64,000 nt of DNA from positions 26,474-90,473 of the forward strand of contig NZ_JAKRYL010000019.1 in the NCBI RefSeq assembly GCF_023555415.1, in the 5' to 3' direction. Each line of letters begins with the position of its first letter. The stretch's first letter is position 1. Origin of the DNA: Halalkalibacter alkaliphilus. Its GTDB lineage: Bacteria > Bacillota > Bacilli > Bacillales > Bacillaceae_D. A model generated the notes under the pieces. That model ran no database searches and had not been told where the DNA came from. It was given only the letters and a program-made list of their open reading frames with translations. Of this stretch, positions 26,067 through 33,877 are shown in pieces. Position numbers and translations under genes: made by a program.

Positions 26067-26621
26067 TTGAAGAAGGTAAAGGGATTTTTAATATTATCAG
26101 TTATTGGAATCGGAATTGTGTTATTGGTATGGAATGCAAGTACCCAGACATTTCTAGTAGAGAAAGAAATAAGGGAAATAGAAGAGTTAAGTAAGTTTGA
26201 TGACCGAAATATTTTACTACCAACATACGCTCCTTTTAAAATCCATGAAGTTGATTATGAGGAACTTTACAGTGGAGGACGTGCTATTAAGGATAATGAA
26301 ATTGTGTATGTTGATGAAGAGAATCTAGACTATTTAACCCCGAAAATTCACTATCACTCTTATGATAAACCTAATAGAGAAATGGAAGTCTTTATTGTCA
26401 AAAGTCTGGATAATATTATATATGATGAGATTGTTGAGTTCGGTGATGGTCTTAAGGGGTTTTATCGTGTTCATCAAACAAGACAATTTTTCGTTTGGGA
26501 ACAGGATAGTGTCTTTATAGATATGGTGGTTACAACCGAAGATGAAGCACAACTATTATCAGTTGAGGAAATTGTTAAAATAGCTGAATCGTTTAAGAAG
26601 TTGGACACGGGAACAACTTAA
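26067..26621 (+). CDS. Membrane-anchored protein of unknown function
   Basis: About 184 residues. The TTG at 26067 has AAGGAGGGG at ideal distance, unlike the ATG 36 bp upstream. An N-terminal membrane anchor (FLILSVIGIGIVLLVW) is followed by an extracellular domain with ILLPTYAPFKIHEVDYE and ending VEEIVKIAESFK. This layout resembles Bacillus proteins that carry a DUF4367-like exported domain, but I am not certain. It is probably a single gene. Confidence 0.55.
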   Translation: MKKVKGFLILSVIGIGIVLLVWNASTQTFLVEKEIREIEELSKFDDRNILLPTYAPFKIHEVDYEELYSGGRAIKDNEIVYVDEENLDYLTPKIHYHSYDKPNREMEVFIVKSLDNIIYDEIVEFGDGLKGFYRVHQTRQFFVWEQDSVFIDMVVTTEDEAQLLSVEEIVKIAESFKKLDTGTT

Positions 26622-27144
26622 ATACAATCAATATTAAATTAGCGGAAGCGTTAGTTGAAGAAGATGTCATTACAATTATAACCAAGCTCCTTTTAATTGT
26701 GCTGTTTTCTCTGTTAATTACCGTGTCAATTACTGGTGGATCAGGTTAAGCACCCGACCTGATAAATAAACGGAGAAATTTCTATTAATTAGCAATTAGC
26801 ACTGAAAATAGTTTAAATAGACGGAAAAATTCCGCTTATTGACTCGAGGAGAAATCTTAAATTGGGAAATTTTTCTTTGCTTAATCGGAAAACCTCCCCC
26901 TATATCCCCCGGAATGAGCTATATTCTGCATCTAACCGGAAAATCTCCGCTTATTTTACTATACTCAATTATTGACAGCCTTCTTAATTAGAAATCAATA
27001 TAGAACTTTTGTAGAAAGCATTTTACTCTGGTTTGTTAAGCTAACGGGCTCTAATCTTCAAGAAGGAGAATAGCCTTCTCTTATTGAAGCAAAGGTGATA
27101 TAAACTCTTATATTAAAGGAAAAGAAGCTCTTGTATCTGAAATA
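26622..27144. other. Intergenic with degenerate tandem-like repeats
   Basis: No gene is present. The stretch holds four loosely spaced GAAAA/TCCGCTTATT units (see 26765-26965), and after 27030 a TTAAGCTAACGGGCT motif followed by a small hairpin (AGAAGGAGAATAGCCTTCT). Confidence 0.5.
26765..26965. repeat. Degenerate repeat units, CGGAAAAnTCCGCTTATT type
   Basis: Related units begin near 26771, 26822, 26886 and 26936, each with CGGAAAA or CGGAGAA followed within 12 bases by TCCGC-like and T-rich sequence. Spacing is about 50-64 bp. Similar intergenic units are widespread in Bacillus genomes. Their role is unknown. Confidence 0.5.
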
Positions 27145-27379
27145 GAACGGAAAGCTCTTACGTGTCGAAGGAATAAATGGGAGCATCTTTATTGAACTAT
27201 TCAATAAAGATATTAGTGTTAACAACCTCATCGCATTGAACGAGTTAATGAGACCGTTGAATGTCATAAACCACGTTGGATATATGAACACAATTGTTCC
27301 CCAACACAAAAACATTGCTATTTTTGTGTGGCAATGTAGATTATCGAAAACACCAGAATTTGAATGGTTAGACTTTTAA
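27145..27379 (+). pseudogene. 3' remnant of an unknown gene
   Basis: An open frame reads NGKLLRVEGINGSIFIELF, NLIALNELMRPLNVINHV, FVWQCRLSKTPEFEWLDF and then stops. The composition is protein-like, but an in-frame TAG lies just upstream (after LLYLK) and no start or ribosome binding site exists. I do not recognise the family. Confidence 0.4.
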
Positions 27380-27413
27380 AAGTCTAAGGCTATTGAATCA
27401 CTGATAATTGATC

Positions 27414-27441
27414 AACCTCCTAAGGTATAGGAGGTTTTTTT
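27414..27441 (+). terminator. Rho-independent terminator
   Basis: AACCTCCTA-AGG-TATAGGAGGTT followed by TTTTTTT. Part of the stem doubles as AGGAGG before the small frame at 27443. A perfect palindrome TTAGACTTTTAAAAGTCTAA lies just upstream at 27368-27387. Confidence 0.75.
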
Positions 27442-27442
27442 C

Positions 27443-27562
27443 ATGAGCAAAAAGAAACAAGAAGACAATAAGGTTCGAAAAAAAACAGTTGCACAAAGGA
27501 GAGACAGGTCATCTGCTGGTGTTGTGGGCAGTGCTTGCTCAACGGACATTCAGTATATATGA
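27443..27562 (+). CDS. Very small basic protein, doubtful
   Basis: Thirty-nine codons, MSKKKQEDNKVRKKTVAQRR at the start. The AGGAGG that would serve it is inside the terminator stem at 27414, so this may be chance. No similarity known. Confidence 0.2.
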   Translation: MSKKKQEDNKVRKKTVAQRRDRSSAGVVGSACSTDIQYI

Positions 27563-27674
27563 CGAAAAAAGTTTTATACTTTAGTACATCATGTACGTTG
27601 CATGAGAAAATTTAGTATATTATGTTTAGTTTGTATTAAATTACATTAAAAGTTTTATTAAAGGGGAGAGATCA

Positions 27675-27776
27675 GTGAATTACGATCTGGAAAAGAACGA
27701 TCATGGGTTAAAGTGGACCCCCTTTAAATCTTGTGTAGTCCCAAGGCCTATTGTCTGGATTCCTACAATAAAATAG
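27675..27776 (+). pseudogene. 5' fragment of a flavin reductase-like gene
   Basis: From a GTG with GGGGAG before it the frame reads NYDLEKNDHGLKWTPFKSCV then VPRPIVWIPTIK and stops. This matches the start of the flavin reductase-like (DIM6/NTAB) family, where PFKxCVVPRPIGWISTI is conserved. Only about 33 codons of some 200 remain. Confidence 0.6.
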
Positions 27777-27909
27777 CTCATTTGCTTAACAAATTTTCCT
27801 ACTATTTAGATCCCTCTTTTTGTAAGGGTTTTCAAAAAACAGGTGGGGTATCCTCGGAATTGTCGAGATTCCATAAGAGAGGAGTAGTCCCCTACCTTGT
27901 CATCGAGTA

Positions 27910-28135
27910 TAAACAATTCCGCACTCACAATTCCGCACTCATAAATCAACTGGAAGAAGTCCTAAAATCATTTGTTCAGGAAAAACTTGAATTGATTATG
28001 AAAGAAGAACTGGAGAACTTTCGTTAAAGTTGTAAGACCCGAATTTTAAAATAGAAAGAACGGCTACTATCAGCGTTCATTGGACACTAGATTGAAAGAA
28101 CCATTAAGGATATTCGCAAAAGGCTTAAACCTACA
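27910..28135 (+). pseudogene. Fragment of an IS256-type transposase
   Basis: One frame gives INQLEEVLKSFVQEKLELIM then KEELENFR, and after a frame change NGYYQRSLDTRLKEPLRIF. These are N-terminal segments of IS256-family mutator transposases, where E(E/I)ENFL ... NGYY(Q/E)RSLDTR is conserved. The catalytic DDE part is gone. This is a relic of an insertion sequence in a fragment-rich stretch. Confidence 0.6.
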
Positions 28136-28286
28136 TATAGTTTTGGAGTTTCATAGGTTAATGAGTTTCTGTAATTCTCTATGATTTACAGAGGCTTCAT
28201 ATAAATATAATGCTGTCTGATTTGAATGAGGGGGTGGTTTCTATGGAGTAGTCGGAATATTTAAATTATGTCAGAGGGGAGAAAAG

Positions 28287-28358
28287 ATGATGAAAGCAGT
28301 CGTAGTGGGGATTAAGGATGGATATGCTGCATTGCTACAGGACGATGGAATGGTGTGA
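28287..28358 (+). pseudogene. N-terminal fragment of an RsgI-like anti-sigma factor
   Basis: Twenty-three codons, MKAVVVGIKDGYAALLQDD then GMV and a stop, follow GGGGAG. The pattern MKxxVxxIxxxYxxLLxxDG is the RsgI N-terminal anti-SigI domain. After a +1 shift the DNA reads VKMKNRILRR, which continues the expected domain. It lies 36 bp before an exported protein whose N-terminal region also looks RsgI-like, so it may once have been one gene. Confidence 0.5.
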
Positions 28359-28394
28359 AAATGAAGAACAGAATTTTACGAAGGAGTGATGAAT

Positions 28395-29888
28395 ATGCAA
28401 GAAAAGACGATGCGAAGAAAAGGCAGATTAAGTGTTATAGTGACAGTAATGTTTTTGATGTTGTTGGGTGCCGGAGCATTTGGAGTAGCAGCTGAAGATA
28501 AAATAACAAAAAATGGAATAAAAACAGAGAGCGCAGCTGAAACTTCGGGCTATGAAATGGTTCAGGAAGCTAAAGCTTTGGGTATCACACCTGGAAAATA
28601 TCATATAATCACTAATTTGCTTGGCGAAGAGGTAACGGAAGAGAATATTGGTTTATCCGTTAAAGAATTAATGTCTCGATTTGTACAACCTGGTCCTCCA
28701 TATAGAGTGTCTCAAACGACTTCTAACCTTGAGGTAGAAGCTGATGGCGATTCTTTGTTCAATGCACTAGTTGACGCTCTTGACATTTCAAGACGTGGAG
28801 ATACCATTGATGGTTCTGCTGTTACTCATTTCACGTACATTTCCGATAATGAGAATGTTGTTGAAAGTGTAATCAATGGAGATCAATCTGCTGTCGATAG
28901 CAGCCTTAATTTAAATGGAACTGCTAACTTGGAAGTGCTTACATTAACAATTGATGACAGAGTTGAGTCTGTAGATTTACAGTTCACTGTTCAAAAAACA
29001 GGTGCTATTGTATTAAGTGACGGATTCAAACATGCTGAATACGACCGTAATTTCCGATACTATGTACCATCCAGTTATGATGGTCAAAGCGATGTTCCAT
29101 TACTGTTTTACTTCCATGGAATGGGTGGAAGCGGTACTGTACAAGGAGTTTGGCGCGATATAGCTGAAGAAGAAGGCTTTATTGCCGTATTCCCAAGTTC
29201 AACCGTATTGCCAACAAATGATCCGAATTCAGGTTATCTTCCAGGTTTCTTCGGTAATCCGTTACCTGTTGCAGGTACTCAATGGGATCCTGGTTACTCT
29301 ATCGCTCTTCAGTATATTTACAGAGATCAAGTGGACGATGTAGGTTTTGTTTCAGCAATGATTGATCATTTTGATGAACTATACTCACTTGATCTTGATC
29401 GCGTATATGCTACTGGTTTCTCTAGTGGTGGTATGTTCTCATTCAACCTTGCTGTGAACTTGTCAGATAGACTTGCTGCAGTTGCACCGCTTGGAGCTAC
29501 TATGACCTTAGGATATGAAATTAATGATGAGTCTCCAACAACACCAATTTCAATAATTCACGTAATGGGAGAAGCAGATACTGTTATTCCATTCCAAGGC
29601 GGGACTGACAACTTTGGTGCGAATTTTGGTGAACCTACTTTCCATCACTTCTTAGATGTAGGTCCTTGGTGGGCAGATAAGCTTGGCATTGATAACGATG
29701 GCCGAGTAGATGGAGAAACTGTGTCTGATCGCGTGACTAGATACTCCTACACTGGTGATCATGCCGATATTATTCAATATGCAATTGCTGGACATGGTCA
29801 CTCTGAGCCTAACAATGCTGATATTAACCGTCAGATCGTTTGGGAATATCTAAGTCAATATACTTTGAACACAGACCTACTTCAATAA
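28395..29888 (+). CDS. Exported PHB-depolymerase/feruloyl-esterase-like hydrolase with RsgI-like N-terminus
   Basis: About 498 residues. The ATG at 28395 has AAGGAG at 8 bases; two earlier start codons are too close. After a membrane or signal segment (LSVIVTVMFLMLLGAGAFGVAA) comes MVQEAKALGITPGKYHIITNLL, the EAKxLGITPGK motif common in RsgI-type proteins. Residues about 210-495 are an alpha/beta hydrolase of the LpqC/esterase D-like depolymerase type: LLFYFHGMGGSG (oxyanion region), YATGFSSGGMFSFNL (nucleophile Ser in G-x-S-x-G), and AGHGHSEPN near the end (His). It probably cleaves ester-linked polymers or wall polysaccharide esters outside the cell. An anti-sigma fragment lies just upstream. 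Confidence 0.7.
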   Translation: MQEKTMRRKGRLSVIVTVMFLMLLGAGAFGVAAEDKITKNGIKTESAAETSGYEMVQEAKALGITPGKYHIITNLLGEEVTEENIGLSVKELMSRFVQPGPPYRVSQTTSNLEVEADGDSLFNALVDALDISRRGDTIDGSAVTHFTYISDNENVVESVINGDQSAVDSSLNLNGTANLEVLTLTIDDRVESVDLQFTVQKTGAIVLSDGFKHAEYDRNFRYYVPSSYDGQSDVPLLFYFHGMGGSGTVQGVWRDIAEEEGFIAVFPSSTVLPTNDPNSGYLPGFFGNPLPVAGTQWDPGYSIALQYIYRDQVDDVGFVSAMIDHFDELYSLDLDRVYATGFSSGGMFSFNLAVNLSDRLAAVAPLGATMTLGYEINDESPTTPISIIHVMGEADTVIPFQGGTDNFGANFGEPTFHHFLDVGPWWADKLGIDNDGRVDGETVSDRVTRYSYTGDHADIIQYAIAGHGHSEPNNADINRQIVWEYLSQYTLNTDLLQ

Positions 29889-29914
29889 TTGGATGTTTCG
29901 CTGAGGGTCAGGGT

Positions 29915-29942
29915 CAGGGGGACAGGTACCTCGTCCCGCCTT
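29915..29942. repeat. Dispersed GGGACAGGTACC-type palindromic repeat
   Basis: A G-C rich copy of a short motif family also seen near 3331, 16926, 60223 and 63885-63925. It can fold as GGGAC...GTCCC. Confidence 0.5.
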
Positions 29943-30057
29943 GTTGGCTCCAGTGACTCATTAACTGGCACTATTACGAATTCCTATTGTTACGCATGGT
30001 AGATTAGGTTTAAGTGAACTCAGTAGTGGAAAAGAGATGTTTTAGGAAGCATACAAA

Positions 30058-30158
30058 AAGGATTTGTCCTGGACAAATCCTTTTTTGCTTCTGATTGCTT
30101 AATGTTGTTTATTCGGTAATTTCTTTTCTGGATGCCCTTTTCCTTGACGCTGTCTATT
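30058..30158 (-). pseudogene. Copied 3' end of the DUF4023 gene with its terminator
   Basis: From 30046 to about 30158 the sequence follows 24005-24117 almost base for base, covering the terminator hairpin, the stop codon and the last 17 or so codons (PEKKLPNKQH end). The 5' part of the gene is missing and replaced by unrelated sequence. Confidence 0.75.
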
Positions 30159-30290
30159 ATTTTTTTGAAACTGGAGAAAAGAATAGTATTTTGGGAACTT
30201 AATTCGTACCATGTACCGCACGTGGACATTCGACAGGCTTTTTCTGTATGGGGTACATTGTGCTTAGTTTGGTACTTGTGTTTGTTTTTG

Positions 30291-30323
30291 ACCACCGCAT
30301 TTGTTTCTATGCGGTGTTTTTTT
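30291..30323 (+). terminator. Rho-independent terminator
   Basis: ACACCGCAT-type stem: ACCGCAT ... ATGCGGT followed by GTTTTTTT. Confidence 0.75.
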
Positions 30324-30498
30324 CTTTGAACGTTCGTTACTATAATTTTTAAAAAATAATTTTTCTAGGAAAACTATCCACTTGTAAATGGTAAATAGTA
30401 TACTTTATCTAGTATGTACTTCCAATGATCTAACTATTTTAAAAAAGGAAATATTTAAAAATAATACTAGCAAGAGATTATGAGGGTGGGCGAAATTT

Positions 30499-32004
30499 AT
30501 GAAAATAGTAATTGCAGAACGGGATAATCATGAAAGAGTTGCAATCGAATGGTTGATTTCGACCTATTCTATACCGATAAACAACGTTTTCGTTGCCGGT
30601 ACAGTGAAAGAAACAATGGCCCTACTGGAAAAAGAACTACCTGAGATTTTATATCTAGAGCTAGACATGATTCCAGCGGAAAATTGGGCACAAATTCATA
30701 GGTATGTTAAAAGTTACTCTCCTAAAATTATCGCTGTTACAGCAGAGGCAACCTTTGAACGGGCTAAACAGGCGATTGAACTAGGGATTGTTGATTTACT
30801 CGTAAAACCATTAGATCCAGTAAAAATTAGGCAATGTCTTAAGATGGCACACTCCCTTGTCGCTCACCACAAAAATGTCCATGTCTTTTCTCCTCATCAG
30901 GACGAGGGGTATTCTTACAGGACATTATTTTTAGATGAAGAGCTCAATAATGGTGATATGGCCTTGCTCGTATTACGTGCGGAAAGCAACAATAAGCTTG
31001 CTGATTTGCTTCAATTTTTAACGTACTTTCCGTTTCGTGAACAGCCAACTGTCCTGCCATTAACAGATATGGTAGTTTGTTTATTTAAAAATCAAACTCA
31101 ACATTTAAGAGAAGAGGCATGGAAAATATTAAGCGAGTGGGAGGCGTTAAGTGCTGATCCGCTTGTAGCGGTGCTTATTCCAGCTAATAACAAAATGAAA
31201 ACGGTTCATGAGATGTATCTTGCTGCGAGAAGACTGTTAGAAATACCATTTTTTATCGGTTATCGCCAGGTTATTTTACCGAAAGAAGAATATGAATGTT
31301 GGTATGAAATGGACCCGTTCTTAACTTCCGCTGAACAGCGAGAATGGGTAGATATGTTAAATAGTTTTGACAAACAGAAAATAAAACAATGGATGCACCA
31401 AGAGTTTTTGCATATGGAGACGCCTTTTCCTAACCCAGAAACGTTAAGGACGAGGTTGACCAGTATATTAGCTCAAGTAAGAAGATTTATGAAAACATAT
31501 CAACTTGATCATGGTGAAACGGAAGAATATTATATGAGGATTTTTTCGGAGATTTTGTACAATCGAGTTTTATATCGAATTGTTCAGGAAATGCTTCTAT
31601 TTCTATATGAATTACTTGATCGTTCGAAGATTAGTGAACTTTTTTCAAAAAAAGATGTGATTGAAAGAGGAATCCTTTATATCGAAAAACATTATATGGA
31701 TCCTAATTTAACATTAGAAAGTGTCGCCGAAGCAGTAGGGAGAAGTACGGCATATTATAGTCATTTGTTAATGAAAAAACAAGGAATTTCGTTTCGGCAA
31801 CTATTAGCTAATAAAAGAATGAATGAAGCAAAACGTCTTTTGCAAGCGAGCCAGCTAACGATCAAAGAGATTTCACACCAAGTCGGATTCCGTAATCCTA
31901 GCTATTTTACGCGACTATTTAAAGAAATGACTTCGCTAGCTCCACGAGATTATCGATTGCAGATGAGGAAGGGAAATGAATCTTCACTTACGGATAAATC
32001 GTAA
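30499..32004 (+). CDS. AraC-type response regulator, probable controller of the BCCT-hut operon
   Basis: A 501-residue protein. Residues 1-120 form a receiver domain with IAERDNH near 5-11, a possible phospho-Asp in LYLELDM at about 55, and LLVKPLD (conserved Lys) at about 102. The end (about 390-490) is an AraC-type double helix-turn-helix: LTLESVAEAVGRSTAYYSHLLMK and TIKEISHQVGFRNPSYFTRLFKE. The middle is unassigned. This is the YesN-type architecture, which normally pairs with a sensor kinase, but none is adjacent. It stands 268 bp upstream of the BCCT transporter in the same direction, so it likely regulates uptake and breakdown of the substrate of that operon. Confidence 0.8.
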   Translation: MKIVIAERDNHERVAIEWLISTYSIPINNVFVAGTVKETMALLEKELPEILYLELDMIPAENWAQIHRYVKSYSPKIIAVTAEATFERAKQAIELGIVDLLVKPLDPVKIRQCLKMAHSLVAHHKNVHVFSPHQDEGYSYRTLFLDEELNNGDMALLVLRAESNNKLADLLQFLTYFPFREQPTVLPLTDMVVCLFKNQTQHLREEAWKILSEWEALSADPLVAVLIPANNKMKTVHEMYLAARRLLEIPFFIGYRQVILPKEEYECWYEMDPFLTSAEQREWVDMLNSFDKQKIKQWMHQEFLHMETPFPNPETLRTRLTSILAQVRRFMKTYQLDHGETEEYYMRIFSEILYNRVLYRIVQEMLLFLYELLDRSKISELFSKKDVIERGILYIEKHYMDPNLTLESVAEAVGRSTAYYSHLLMKKQGISFRQLLANKRMNEAKRLLQASQLTIKEISHQVGFRNPSYFTRLFKEMTSLAPRDYRLQMRKGNESSLTDKS

Positions 32005-32272
32005 ATAATTATAATAATCGTAAATAATTATAAGTTTTTAGTGAGGTAAAGGAATGATGATTCACGTACTTCGAAAGAAAGTATCAATATTCGAAAATGA
32101 ATCATCTATTCTATGAAGCAATTAGCCTTTATAATTTTTAGTATATTAAGATAAAGTAGAGTATTCAAAAAGATCCGAAAACTATTAATTTGAAAGCGTT
32201 ATCTTCTCGCGTAGGTCGTAACGTACTACATCCTTATCTTATTTAAAAATAATTGTAAAAGGGGGAGTTTAT

Positions 32273-33850
32273 ATGTCATTGATACCGGAAAAGGGGAATG
32301 CACCTATCGTCGAGGACAAAAAACGAAAAACACGATTATCCGTGTTTTTACCGGCTTTTCTCATTGTCGGTGGTGGGGCCGTTCTAGGAATTGTCAACAA
32401 TCAATTGCTGGCTGACATTTCAATGAATGGATTTATCGGATCTTTACGGGGGCTTGGATGGCTTTATCAAATTATTTCCATCGCTGCACTAATTATCGTC
32501 AGTATCGTCACCTTTACAAAACTAGGTAACATTCGATTGGGAGGTTCGGAGGCAAAACCGAAATATTCGTTTATGGTTTGGTTTGCGATGGCATTGACTG
32601 GAGGGATTGCCACGGGGGTCATTACCTATAGTGTGAATGAGCCGATCATTTATTTTGGTGATATTTATGGGGAAATGGCAAATACAGGTGTAGATCCTGG
32701 AACATCGGCAGCAGCCATTTATGCGATGGGACGTTCGTTATACAATTGGACATTTGTTCCGTATGCGATGTACTCATTGAGCGGTTTAGTCGTGGCCTAT
32801 ATGTATTTTAATCGAAAACAAGAATTGTCAGTGTCTGGAACATTAACTCCTCTGTTTGGAAACAAAGTGACAAAGGGAATTTGGCCAGGGATTATTGACA
32901 CATTAGCTGTGTTAGCGATTGCACTCGGGCTAGCTTCTTCATTAGGAGCAGGTTTGGCGTTAGTTGGATCTGGTATTGAGACTACTTATGGTATTCCGCA
33001 AGGGCCGGTTGTCTGGTTGATCCTAGTACTTATCATTACAGGATTGTTTACGGTATCTGCATTAAAAGGGTTAGACAAAGGGATTCGCCGCATGTCCGAT
33101 ATTAATGCAAAGGTATTTTATGTCCTGCTTGTTGTCCTCATTATTATTGGTCCTACGTTATATATTTTACAATCGACAACGGCTGGCTTAGGCCATTGGC
33201 TTCAAAACTTCTGGAGCTGGGGTCTTGATCCGGGAATCGTTGGCGGAGAAGCACTTGTTATGTGGTGGACATTATACGATTGGGCGATCTGGATTGCTTA
33301 TGCACCTTTAATGGGGATTTTCTTAGCGATCATTTCATACGGTCGAACGATTCGCCAGTTTATGCTCATCAACTGGATCTTACCAGCTGTATTCAGTATC
33401 CTTTGGTTCGGTGTTTTTGGTGGGACAGCGTTGCACTGGCAACAAAACGGCACAGTTGACTTAGTATCAACTATTCAACAAAGTGGAGCTGTTGCAGGTC
33501 TATGGGCGTTCTTAGCTAATTTACCGTTAGCAGCTATCATCATTCCTGTCGTTATGATTGCTTTAATCCTTTCATTTGCTACAGCTGCTGACTCAATGGT
33601 TCGAGCGATTGCGACGTTATGTACGGTGAATATTCGTTATGATGAAGAACCGGCAAAATGGAAAATGTTGATTTGGGCGGTTTCGATTGCGATTATTGCC
33701 TATGTGATGGTGGCATTCGCTGGAGGGGTACAGGGCGTAGACGGTGTAAAATACCTTGCTGCTTTAGGTGGTTCCGCTGTTCTGTTCGTCTTTGTACTAC
33801 AAGTATGCTCAGCAGTGAAAATGTTCTTCATCGATAAAATTGAAAAATAA
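32273..33850 (+). CDS. BCCT-family betaine-type transporter
   Basis: A 525-residue membrane protein with about 12 segments, starting after GGGGGAG. The family signature region is WWTLYDWAIWIAYAPLMG, then FLAIISYGRTIRQF (about 327-360). BCCT carriers move trimethylammonium compounds such as glycine betaine, choline and carnitine. The usual WTxFYWAWW pattern is changed to WTLYDWAIW, so residues near the known substrate site differ and an unusual ligand is plausible. It is the first gene of an operon with a lyase and hutU, hutI and hutG. In that setting a betaine of histidine (hercynine) or ergothioneine is a reasonable substrate, though histidine or urocanate cannot be ruled out. Confidence 0.87.
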   Translation: MSLIPEKGNAPIVEDKKRKTRLSVFLPAFLIVGGGAVLGIVNNQLLADISMNGFIGSLRGLGWLYQIISIAALIIVSIVTFTKLGNIRLGGSEAKPKYSFMVWFAMALTGGIATGVITYSVNEPIIYFGDIYGEMANTGVDPGTSAAAIYAMGRSLYNWTFVPYAMYSLSGLVVAYMYFNRKQELSVSGTLTPLFGNKVTKGIWPGIIDTLAVLAIALGLASSLGAGLALVGSGIETTYGIPQGPVVWLILVLIITGLFTVSALKGLDKGIRRMSDINAKVFYVLLVVLIIIGPTLYILQSTTAGLGHWLQNFWSWGLDPGIVGGEALVMWWTLYDWAIWIAYAPLMGIFLAIISYGRTIRQFMLINWILPAVFSILWFGVFGGTALHWQQNGTVDLVSTIQQSGAVAGLWAFLANLPLAAIIIPVVMIALILSFATAADSMVRAIATLCTVNIRYDEEPAKWKMLIWAVSIAIIAYVMVAFAGGVQGVDGVKYLAALGGSAVLFVFVLQVCSAVKMFFIDKIEK

Positions 33851-33877
33851 TCTTATGACAGAAAAGAGGAAATAAAC

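Larger units (their letters stand above)
29889..30498. other. Intergenic with repeated elements
   Basis: This contains a GGGGGACAGGTACCTCGTCC motif at 29917-29936 with flanking palindrome, the copied DUF4023 tail at 30058-30158 and a terminator at 30291. No intact gene is present. Confidence 0.5.

Noticed and set aside
26765..26965. CRISPR array
   Set aside because: Units are diverged, spacing is uneven and no cas gene is near. I found no CRISPR array anywhere in the window.
27731..28027. 98-codon frame as one gene
   Set aside because: Only its end matches an IS256-type transposase and the transposase continues in another frame, so it is a relic.
30132..30329. 65-codon plus-strand frame
   Set aside because: It overlaps the copied DUF4023 tail and a terminator and has no ribosome binding site.
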